Assembly: GCF_018860425.1 (NCBI RefSeq)
Contig: NZ_JAHKPI010000025.1
Span: 342,524 to 406,523, forward strand
Source: Marinobacter sp. F3R08
GTDB lineage: Bacteria; Pseudomonadota; Gammaproteobacteria; Pseudomonadales; Oleiphilaceae
Direction of reading: 5' to 3'
DNA length: 64,000 nucleotides
A program made the position numbers and the translations under genes. Under the pieces are notes generated by a model that had not been told where the DNA came from, ran no database searches, and was given only the letters and a program-made list of their open reading frames with translations. Positions within the stretch are counted from its first letter, which is position 1. Every line of letters starts with the position of its first letter. Positions 51,956 through 59,450 of this stretch are shown here, one piece after another.

Positions 51956-52447
51956 CTAGCTGATTGGCAGCGACATACTTGTTTTTACCTCTCTGACCGA
52001 GATGTGGGTCTGAATTGCATTAACCCCGGGGATACGTCTGATGACATTGATGCGATCTGAGAATTCGTCCAGATCCCTGAATGCCATCTGCAAGATGTAA
52101 TCAACACTGCCGGTGATGCAGTGGCACATCTGCACCCAATCCAGATTCTTTACGATGGTTTCAAATTCATTGGTCAGATCAACGCCATGGCTGGAAAAAG
52201 AAACCTGGGTAAATGCGGTGACACCAAACCCCATCTTTCGACGGTTGAGAACGGCATGGTAGTTCTCGATATAGCCGCTATCTTCCAGCTTTTTCCACCT
52301 ACGCCAGCAGGGTGTTTCACTAAGATTTACCTTCTCAGACAGGCTGGCATTGCTGATGCGGCCATCGTGCTGAAGCAGTTCAAGTAGCTGTAAATCAATC
52401 TTATCCAGGTGCTCATTGGATGAATCTTTCCTAGGGTTGCTTTTCAT
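51956..52447 (-). CDS. Lrp/AsnC-family transcription regulator
   Basis: A 163-residue regulator. The N-terminal winged helix (DKIDLQLLELLQHDGRISNA, NLSETPCWRRWKKLEDSGYI) and C-terminal RAM ligand domain (VTAFTQVSFSSHG... VDYILQMAFRDLDEF) are clear. It is divergent from a LysE-type exporter gene, the classic pairing in which the regulator senses an amino acid and switches on its export. AGGAG precedes the ATG. Confidence 0.92.
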   Translation of the reverse strand: MKSNPRKDSSNEHLDKIDLQLLELLQHDGRISNASLSEKVNLSETPCWRRWKKLEDSGYIENYHAVLNRRKMGFGVTAFTQVSFSSHGVDLTNEFETIVKNLDWVQMCHCITGSVDYILQMAFRDLDEFSDRINVIRRIPGVNAIQTHISVREVKTSMSLPIS

Positions 52448-52617
52448 GAGCAAAATCTCCTAAAAAATGGTGTTTTCAGATTGGTTATAGCAAGGACATT
52501 CCTGGCTATCAACCTAGAATGGTGGAGCTGGCTGTGGGGCTGAACCGCCACGAAGCGTTGGGCATGAATTTTATCCCTGACTTACAACTAATCATGAAAA
52601 CCATAGGAGCAGGGGGC

Positions 52618-53226
52618 ATGCTGAGCCTTTACCTGAATTTTTCTCTGTTTGCGTTTATTGCGTCCATTACTCCAGGACCAACAAACCTGATCTCCCTGAT
52701 TATCGGCACGAGGCAAGGTGCGTTGGCGGCGATGCCGTTCATTTGGGGCGCATCCTTGAGTATGACCCTCATCCTTTGGTTATCGGGTTTTGGATTGGCC
52801 TCGATCATTGCCAGCTATCCAATGCTTAAACTCGTGATGAGCTGGGTAGGGGGCTTGTGGATGAGTTGGCTCGCCTGGAAATTGTTTTTTTCCGCCCCTG
52901 ACCAACCTGGTCAACCCGATGCCAAACCTATGGGGTGGCTACAGGGAGCCGGCTTGCAGTTGGTCAATCCGAAGGCCTGGGTAATGGCGTTATCGACGAT
53001 TGCCATTTTCACGCTGCCTGGCTCCGACAATGTGCAACATATCTCCTGGCTTGCCGGTATCTTTTTTCTGGTTGCTGTTCCGTGTCAGCTTTGCTGGAGC
53101 TACCTTGGTCAATCAACCCGGGGAATGAAGAACTTTCCAGAATGGGAAATCAGGATCAATCGGTTCCTGGCGTTATCATTGCTCGCCATTGTTTGGAGTG
53201 CTCTTTTGCTGACCGAATGGCGTTAA
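52618..53226 (+). CDS. LysE-family amino acid exporter
   Basis: A 202-residue membrane protein of the LysE/RhtB family. It has five to six helices, the N-terminal signature FIASITPGPTNLISLIIGTR and QLVNPKAWVMALSTIAIFT. The substrate is unknown, but the divergent Lrp gene suggests an amino acid or analogue. The start Met with AGGAG upstream begins the first helix; a longer frame to 52519 is not supported. Confidence 0.9.
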   Translation: MLSLYLNFSLFAFIASITPGPTNLISLIIGTRQGALAAMPFIWGASLSMTLILWLSGFGLASIIASYPMLKLVMSWVGGLWMSWLAWKLFFSAPDQPGQPDAKPMGWLQGAGLQLVNPKAWVMALSTIAIFTLPGSDNVQHISWLAGIFFLVAVPCQLCWSYLGQSTRGMKNFPEWEIRINRFLALSLLAIVWSALLLTEWR

Positions 53227-53277
53227 ACCGATCTGTGCCCGGATACTACACCTGCGCGTCCGGTTTGTCTGAATGGA

Positions 53278-53315
53278 CTGACGATAGCCGCAACGACCAT
53301 GGCGGCTATCGTCAG
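53278..53315. terminator. Bidirectional hairpin between lysE-type gene and HMG-CoA reductase gene
   Basis: CTGACGATAGCCGC and GCGGCTATCGTCAG form a perfect 14-bp stem with a 10-nt loop in the 100-bp gap between convergent genes. T-runs are poor on both sides, so termination may be Rho-assisted. Confidence 0.6.
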
Positions 53316-53326
53316 AGTTGGGCATT

Positions 53327-54595
53327 CTAGCCCCGAAGAGATTTAAGGATGTCCTCCGCAATATCCATACGAACCTTGCCCAGAGAGACCAGCGCCTGAG
53401 CAACGTTGTCGATTTCGTCACCCTTGGCACCGACCATCACGGCGATGTTCTTCGCGTGAAGAGCCATGTGGCCTTTTTGTATACCCGTGGTCGCAAGTGC
53501 TTTGAGAGCTGCAAAGTTCTGCGCGAGACCGACGGCAGCTATAATGCCGGCCAATTGGTCGGCAGTTTCAACGCCCATGATGTCCAAAGTAATCCGGGCC
53601 GTAGGGTGGGAGCGCGTGGCACCGCCAATCAATCCGACCGCCAGAGGCATTTCAATCGACCCGTTGAGATTTCCATCGGCATCGACCTCCCACTGGGTGA
53701 GGGAGCCATACTGACCTGATCGGGCCGCATAAGCGTGAGCTCCGGCTTCTACCGCCCGGGTGTCGTTACCCGTAGCCAGGACCACGGCACTGACACCATT
53801 CATGATGCCTTTGTTGTGTGTGGCTGCACGGTAGGGATCGATGTCAGCAAAATCAAAAGCCGACAATATGCCATCACGAACGTCGGCGCCGCCAATATCC
53901 TCCAGTGACCAGGTCGCACGGGCCCGGGCCAGTCTCCGGTCCGCCAGATTGGATAGAATGCGCAGGTAGGTTTTGCCTCCGGTCCATTCAGCAATGAGCG
54001 GTGCTATTGCTTCAGCCATGGAGTTAACCGCATTGGCACCCATCGCATCGCGGGTATCCACAATAAGGTGAGTTACCACCATGGGACCTGTTCGTCCATG
54101 AAGGATTCTCACCTCAAGATCCCGGAAACCACCTCCGTGTTTGAGAAGGACTGGGTCGGTTTCATTGCAGACAGCCTGAATATCGGCTTTGTGTTCAAGG
54201 ATCTGCAGGCGCGCGAACTCGGGGTTGCGAACGCCCGTTAATTGTACCTGGGCGATCATCAACGATCCGGACATGGCCGTGGTAAAGCCGCCGGTGCTGC
54301 GACATTGCCGGGCTGCGTTGCATACTGCTGCTACCACTGAGGACTCTTCGGTAGCCATGGGTACCAGCACCTCCTCACCGTCAATGACGAGGTTGGTTGC
54401 AACGCCAAGTGGGATGTTCAAAGTGCCGATGACATTCTCGATCATCGAGTCTGCGGTGGCTGAGTCCAGATTACCGGTATTCCCGAGGTGCCGGAGCACC
54501 TCTTCACTCAGACCGGCGGCTTCCACAACCTGTTGTAATCGCTCCTTGGGGGATAATTTGTGGAGCCCCGGGATCCGGGAAGTTTTTTTCGTCAT
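53327..54595 (-). CDS. mvaA: Class II (degradative) hydroxymethylglutaryl-CoA reductase
   Basis: A 422-residue class II HMG-CoA reductase, as in Pseudomonas mevalonii, where it oxidises mevalonate to HMG-CoA for growth. Catalytic residues are present: Glu in MATEESSVVAAVC, Lys in HNKGIMNGVSAVV, Asp in LATGNDTRAVEAG and His in GIQKGHMALHAKNIA. DAMGANAVNSMAEAIAP is the family motif. It lies 19 nt downstream of a TRAP transporter operon on the same strand, which suggests mevalonate uptake and use. The usual partner HMG-CoA lyase is not in the window. Confidence 0.93.
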   Translation of the reverse strand: MTKKTSRIPGLHKLSPKERLQQVVEAAGLSEEVLRHLGNTGNLDSATADSMIENVIGTLNIPLGVATNLVIDGEEVLVPMATEESSVVAAVCNAARQCRSTGGFTTAMSGSLMIAQVQLTGVRNPEFARLQILEHKADIQAVCNETDPVLLKHGGGFRDLEVRILHGRTGPMVVTHLIVDTRDAMGANAVNSMAEAIAPLIAEWTGGKTYLRILSNLADRRLARARATWSLEDIGGADVRDGILSAFDFADIDPYRAATHNKGIMNGVSAVVLATGNDTRAVEAGAHAYAARSGQYGSLTQWEVDADGNLNGSIEMPLAVGLIGGATRSHPTARITLDIMGVETADQLAGIIAAVGLAQNFAALKALATTGIQKGHMALHAKNIAVMVGAKGDEIDNVAQALVSLGKVRMDIAEDILKSLRG

Positions 54596-54614
54596 GATGA
54601 GGTATCTCCTGTAT

Positions 54615-55937
54615 TCAAGAATGCGCCGGCTGGGTGATCTTCTCTGGCAGCCAAGTCACGATGTCGGGGAAGAGAATGAAGATTGTCAGGCCAATGAGCT
54701 GAAGTATGAGAAAGGGCACTATGGCCCGATAAACCGTTTCCATACCGATGCCATCGGGCAGGACGCCCTTGATATAGAAAAGCGTGTAGCCAAAAGGTGG
54801 AGTGATGTAGGCCATCTGGGCTGTGATCAGGAACAGCACACCGAACCACAGTGGATCGAAATCCAGCGCTCCGATGATTGGCAGGAATACCGGTACACAC
54901 AGCAGGATGATGCCAATTTCATCCAGGAACAAACCGAGGAATACCAGCACCAGCATCATCGCCAACAGGATAAGCCAGCGGTTCACTTCCAGATCCTGGA
55001 TAAACTGCAGAAGCGAGTCGGCCCCCCCGGTACCGGTAAATATAGATACGAAGATCTTGGCGCCAATGGTGATCCACATGATCATGGTGGTCACCCGCAG
55101 CGTATCCATTGCTGCAGCCTGAAGGTTGCTGAAGTTGAGTTCACGCTGGAATGCGGCAGAGATCATTGCGCCTACAACCCCGACAGCGGCGGCTTCAGTA
55201 GGTGTGGCAATGCCCGCGTAGATGCTACCCAGCACAGCGAAAACAATCAGTGTTGGTAGAATCAAAGACTTCAGGGACGAGAACATTTCGCTGAAGTTGA
55301 TCTCACCTTCAGACTGGCGTGGCGCTTTTTCCGGTTGAATAAGGGCCCGCAAGACAATGTAGGCGATATACAGCCCGGCCAATGTCATGCCCGGGACAAT
55401 GCCGGCGGCAAACATCTTGCCCACAGAAATCTGAGCTGTAGACGCGTAGACGATGGTGATAATGGATGGTGGTATCAGGATGCCGAGCGTACCGCCTGCG
55501 CAGATGGTGCCAAGAGCCAGGCGCTGGTCATAGCCGCGCTGAAGCATGGATGGCAGGGCCAATATTCCCATTGCTGCCACGGCGGCGCCGACGATGCCGG
55601 TCATGGCGGCCATAATCGTGCAGATGGCGATGGTACCCACAGCGAGGCCACCTGGAAGGCGCCGGAACCAGAGTTCCATGGCCCGATACAGCGACTCGAT
55701 GATGCCCGACCGCTGCAACACGCTTGCCATCAGCACGTAGAGCGGTATCGCCAAAAGAATATCGGAGGTCATGGCATCAAAGGCCTGAAGCACGGTCAGC
55801 ACCAAGGCATCCACGCCCCAAAGCGTTACCGTAAACACAATCGCCAGTAAGGACAGTACAAAAGCCAGTGGCATACCGCTTAAAAGCAACAAGAGCAGGC
55901 CCGCAAACATCATCGACAAAACCAGTGTCGAACTCAT
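54615..55937 (-). CDS. dctM: TRAP transporter large permease (DctM)
   Basis: A 440-residue Na+-coupled membrane subunit with about twelve helices. It starts LVLSMMFAGLLLLLLSGMPL and contains GTLGILIPPSIITIVYASTA, PTEAAAVGVVGAMISAAF, LFLDEIGIILLCVPVFLPII and FGVLFLITAQMAYITPPFGY, all typical of DctM. It overlaps dctQ by 4 bp and is followed by the HMG-CoA reductase gene. Confidence 0.93.
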   Translation of the reverse strand: MSSTLVLSMMFAGLLLLLLSGMPLAFVLSLLAIVFTVTLWGVDALVLTVLQAFDAMTSDILLAIPLYVLMASVLQRSGIIESLYRAMELWFRRLPGGLAVGTIAICTIMAAMTGIVGAAVAAMGILALPSMLQRGYDQRLALGTICAGGTLGILIPPSIITIVYASTAQISVGKMFAAGIVPGMTLAGLYIAYIVLRALIQPEKAPRQSEGEINFSEMFSSLKSLILPTLIVFAVLGSIYAGIATPTEAAAVGVVGAMISAAFQRELNFSNLQAAAMDTLRVTTMIMWITIGAKIFVSIFTGTGGADSLLQFIQDLEVNRWLILLAMMLVLVFLGLFLDEIGIILLCVPVFLPIIGALDFDPLWFGVLFLITAQMAYITPPFGYTLFYIKGVLPDGIGMETVYRAIVPFLILQLIGLTIFILFPDIVTWLPEKITQPAHS

Positions 55938-56446
55938 GCTGAGGCCTCCCTGGCGAATCCCCGATGGAATGCCAGAATCGCTTCAGCTAACGCCTGTAGA
56001 AACAACATGCCGAAGGCTACAGGGATCACGAACTTGACCGGCCAGATTGCGGGATTCCAGGCTGTAAATGAGGTTTCACCGCTGTGGTAAGCATTCGTGG
56101 CCACCGGCAGGCTGTAGTAAATGAAGACGATCGACACAACCAGAATCAGGGTGTGGGTCATGCAGTCCATCAGGCCCGCTACCCTGGCAGGAAAGCGGCT
56201 GTGAAGAATATCGACGTTCACATGTCCGGCTGTATGCAAAAGGTAGGGGCCAGCGAGCATGAAGTAGGGACCGAACAGTAGAGTCGACAACTCCATTGCC
56301 CAGACGGTAGGTGCGTTGAAAAAGTAACGGGCGACAACCTCATAACTAATGACGGCGACCATCACAAAGACAAGCACGGAGACAATGCCGGCAATCCAGC
56401 GATTCGTCGCTGTGATAACGCGGCAATAGCCAAGAAGTGCAGCCAT
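55934..56446 (-). CDS. dctQ: TRAP transporter small permease (DctQ)
   Basis: A 170-residue four-helix membrane subunit. It has WIAGIVSVLVFVMVAVISYE, VVARYFFNAPTVWAMELSTL and LLFGPYFMLAGPYLLHTAGHVNVDI (split), the conserved DctQ core. It lies 72 nt after the binding protein gene. Confidence 0.92.
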   Translation of the reverse strand: MAALLGYCRVITATNRWIAGIVSVLVFVMVAVISYEVVARYFFNAPTVWAMELSTLLFGPYFMLAGPYLLHTAGHVNVDILHSRFPARVAGLMDCMTHTLILVVSIVFIYYSLPVATNAYHSGETSFTAWNPAIWPVKFVIPVAFGMLFLQALAEAILAFHRGFAREASA

Positions 56447-56518
56447 AAGAGAACCTCGGAAGAATTGCAGTCCGCGCTCAATAGCGCGGACTGCGGTATT
56501 ACAGGGCGTGGATCGACA

Positions 56519-57577
56519 TCAATCTATGAGGCCTAGCTCTTTCATGAAGTCAGTCTGGCTTTCGAGAATCCTGTTAGCCAGCTCATCCTCGCCGGCGGCC
56601 TTTTTCCAGGCTTTCATGGCCGTGGGACGGCCTTCCGCGATGATGCTGTCCTCCAGATGGGTAACCTGTACCCCTTGCTCTTCAAACTTTTTCAGAGCTG
56701 CAGCATCCTGGGCCAGAATGTGCTGGCGCAGAGAAGACGATACTTCCCGGGCAGCTACTGCAAGCGCTGCCTTGTAAGATCCTGGTAGCTTGTTGTACGC
56801 GGCCTGATTAGCCACATAGCTAGTGGCCGTGGTGGGCTGATGAAACCCGGGGACAATGACATGTCCGGCCACTTCTCCGAGCCCGGCTTCCAGGTTCGCG
56901 GTCAGATCTCCGCGATCCGCCAGATCGATCACACCTTTCTCCAGGGCCTGATATACCTCAGCGGTGGGTAGTCCGGTCGTCGCAACACCGAATTCACCCA
57001 TCACGGCACTGGCCAGGCCGACAAATCGCCCTTTCTTGCCTTTAAGGTCAGACAGAGATTTTAGAGGGAACTTTGAATGGAGTGGCTCCTGGCCGTAAAC
57101 GGTTGGGGCGATGTAGAAGAGGCCGGCCTTGGCATAGGCTTCTCGGGCAAGCTCTATTCCGCCTTTTTCATAGAACCAGGCTTCGTACTGATCCGATTCC
57201 GGGAAGCCAAACGGGATGGTGCTTGTAAAGGCAAAGGCAGGAACGGAGCCAGCCTCATAGCCGTCAAAGGTCTTCATCATCTGAAAAGCGCCGGCACGCA
57301 CAGCCTCAAATGCTTGTGCCGACGGCGCAAGTTGGCCACCGGCAAAAAGTCGAATCTGGAATTTGCTATCGGTAAGTTCGGCAACACGAGCTACGAATTT
57401 CTTTTCGTACTCATAGGGTGTTGTTCCTGCGTCCCACAGCGCCTGCATGCGCCAGCTTACTTCGGGCATCTCCTCGGCGACAGCAAAAGAGGGGCTGGTG
57501 ACGGAAGCTGTTACCAGTGCTGCCACGGCAATCGATTTGAAAATCCCACGGCGATTGTTGTTGGTTTTTGATCTCAT
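56519..57577 (-). CDS. dctP: TRAP transporter solute-binding protein (DctP), possible mevalonate binder
   Basis: A 352-residue periplasmic binding protein. It has a signal peptide (KSIAVAALVTASVTSPSFAV, then AEEMPEVSW), WDAGTTPYEYEKKFVARVAE, LFAGGQLAPSAQAFEAVRAG and the region around LKGKKGRFVGLASAVMGEFG, where other DctP proteins have the carboxylate-clamping Arg (KGRF here). I start at MRSKTNNN, which has GGAG 6 nt upstream. Operon with dctQ, dctM and mvaA points to mevalonate; this is inference. Confidence 0.9.
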   Translation of the reverse strand: MRSKTNNNRRGIFKSIAVAALVTASVTSPSFAVAEEMPEVSWRMQALWDAGTTPYEYEKKFVARVAELTDSKFQIRLFAGGQLAPSAQAFEAVRAGAFQMMKTFDGYEAGSVPAFAFTSTIPFGFPESDQYEAWFYEKGGIELAREAYAKAGLFYIAPTVYGQEPLHSKFPLKSLSDLKGKKGRFVGLASAVMGEFGVATTGLPTAEVYQALEKGVIDLADRGDLTANLEAGLGEVAGHVIVPGFHQPTTATSYVANQAAYNKLPGSYKAALAVAAREVSSSLRQHILAQDAAALKKFEEQGVQVTHLEDSIIAEGRPTAMKAWKKAAGEDELANRILESQTDFMKELGLID

Positions 57578-57782
57578 AACGTTCTCCATTGTGAGTGGCT
57601 AGAGGTTTCGCTGAAAGAAATCCTATGGCCACAGTTTCTTGTTAGATCTCGTTTATGCTTGTGAAGGTTCGGCGTTTTGAGGCAAATAACAGCTGTTTAC
57701 GGATTCTTCCTGAGCTTTCAGGTAGCTGGACATTTGTTCGGAACCTGGGTCAAACTTAGGACAATTACAAAAATTGGACAAG

Positions 57783-57836
57783 GTACAATTTCCATGATTG
57801 TTCCAAGAACTGTACCCATGAAAATTTAAGTACAAT
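57783..57836. promoter_or_regulatory. Candidate operators between dctP and the MocR gene
   Basis: GTACAATT (57783), TGTACCC (57811) and AGTACAAT (57829) form two direct repeats and one inverted half-site within 54 bp of the divergent region, with related GGACAAT and TTGGACA sequences just upstream. MocR-type regulators usually bind two direct repeats plus an inverted one at their own divergent promoter, so this is the likely control site for both transcripts. Confidence 0.5.
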
Positions 57837-57847
57837 CCGGGGGAGCT

Positions 57848-59227
57848 ATGAGCCAACAACCGGCAAGAGCGCAACAGATTGCCGACAAGATGGTCAGTCA
57901 GATCGAGCAGGGCGACCTGGCGGCAGGTTCCAGATTGCCATCCATCCGCAGTGCGGCGGAGACCTTTGGAGTCTCAAAAAACACCATCATCGACGCCTAC
58001 GACCGTGTGGTTGCCACTGGCCATGTCCGGCCGAGGCGTGGTTCGGGGTTTTATGTGGAGGCGGCTCGTCCGGTGCGTCCTGATGCCCAGCCAGAGCACT
58101 TTACCGAAGCGGTAGATCTGGTTTCGTTGCTCCGGGAACAATTAAATCAGCATTATGAAGTTAGGGCCGGGGATGGAAGGCTTCCGACCAGTTGGATGGA
58201 TAATGCCGATATCCGTCGTCTGTTCAAGCGGATGGGTGGAGGAAGTGATGGCGACGGATTCGAATATGGTAATCCTCAAGGATTGATCGAATTACGGGAG
58301 GATATATCACGAACAATGCTCGACCGGGCTATCAGTGCTCACCCGGATCAGATTCTCATGACGTTTGGGGCAAACCACGCCCTTGACCTGATTGTCCGGC
58401 ATTTTGTTGAGGCCCAGGATCCCGTCCTTGTGGAAACCCCTGGGTATTATCCGATGTTTGGAAAACTTCGGCTACAAAGAGCACAAACGATCGGCATTCC
58501 CCGGGGCCCGGAAGGGCTGGACATTGATCGACTGGAGCAGGCCTGTCGAACGAATCGCCCCAGACTGCTTTTTGTGCAGCCCATGGCACACAATCCAACT
58601 GGAACCTCAATGTCTCTGCAGAATATGCACGCTGTGTTGCGTATTGCGGAACAGCACGATCTGACCATTATTGAGGACGATCCTTTTGGGGACATTTTGC
58701 CAAGGTCGACGCCTCATCTGGCGTCACTGGATGCACTGAATCGTGTGATTTATGTCGGTACATTTTCCAAGACGCTGTCGGCCAGTCTGCGATGCGGCTA
58801 CATAGCAGCCAACAGAAAGCTCATTAACTCTCTCACCGACATAAAAATGCTAACGGTTGTAAACGGTTCCACTGCGATTGAAGGCATTATTCATGAAATG
58901 ATCATAAGGGGCCGTTACCGCCGCCATATGACACGGCTTCGCGATAGGGTTGCCAAGGCTGGAGCCGATGCTATTTCGGCTTTGAGCAGTATAGGGCTGA
59001 ACCGGGCGCATCCTCCGACAGGAGGGTATTACATCTGGTGCCCGCTACCTGAGGGTGTTGATATGGTAGAACTGGCTCACAAGGCTTCTCGCCAAGGTAT
59101 CTTCCTGGCTCCGGGGCATCTGTTTACATTGTCGGATGATGAGACCAGCCGCGCCCTCCGGATCAACATTGCTCATGCCCGGAATCCCAGGTTGCTTGAG
59201 TTTCTCAGGAAAGAAGTGGTGGCGTGA
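57848..59227 (+). CDS. MocR-type (GntR helix-turn-helix plus aminotransferase-like) regulator
   Basis: A 459-residue regulator. The N-terminal GntR winged helix spans about residues 5-75 (QIEQGDLAAGSRLPSIRSAA, FGVSKNTIIDAYDRVVATGH, RRGSGFYV). A class I aminotransferase-fold PLP domain follows, with FEYGNPQGLIELREDIS, MAHNPTGTSMS, IEDDPFGDI and the PLP-binding Lys in VGTFSKTLSASLRCGYI. GGGGGAG is just before the ATG. It is divergent from the TRAP/mvaA operon and probably controls it. Confidence 0.92.
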   Translation: MSQQPARAQQIADKMVSQIEQGDLAAGSRLPSIRSAAETFGVSKNTIIDAYDRVVATGHVRPRRGSGFYVEAARPVRPDAQPEHFTEAVDLVSLLREQLNQHYEVRAGDGRLPTSWMDNADIRRLFKRMGGGSDGDGFEYGNPQGLIELREDISRTMLDRAISAHPDQILMTFGANHALDLIVRHFVEAQDPVLVETPGYYPMFGKLRLQRAQTIGIPRGPEGLDIDRLEQACRTNRPRLLFVQPMAHNPTGTSMSLQNMHAVLRIAEQHDLTIIEDDPFGDILPRSTPHLASLDALNRVIYVGTFSKTLSASLRCGYIAANRKLINSLTDIKMLTVVNGSTAIEGIIHEMIIRGRYRRHMTRLRDRVAKAGADAISALSSIGLNRAHPPTGGYYIWCPLPEGVDMVELAHKASRQGIFLAPGHLFTLSDDETSRALRINIAHARNPRLLEFLRKEVVA

Positions 59228-59378
59228 GCGGATTCCGATATCGTTAAAGGGTTTAGGGAATTCTTGCAGGCTCTAGCCGGGATGTCCGGTTCCTTGGAGG
59301 GCGGTTGGGCAGTGACGCTTGCGCCATAGCCTCAACCGTTGAAGTAGTCGTTGTGCACATAACGTTTCGGCAAACCGA

Positions 59379-59412
59379 CAAAAAAGGCACGGAGCTTATG
59401 CCCAGTGCCTTA
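59379..59412 (-). terminator. Rho-independent terminator of the GDPD lipoprotein gene
   Basis: On the minus strand AAGGCAC and GTGCCTT pair around a 14-nt loop and run into TTTT. It lies about 40 nt after the stop. Confidence 0.75.
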
Positions 59413-59450
59413 AAGGTCATCAAAACGCCTGGAGTTACCCAGGACTCGTT

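Noticed and set aside
54189..55259. 356-codon open frame opposite mvaA and dctM
   Set aside because: It runs across the boundary of two clear genes, is composed of odd His/Gln-rich sequence and has no ribosome-binding site.
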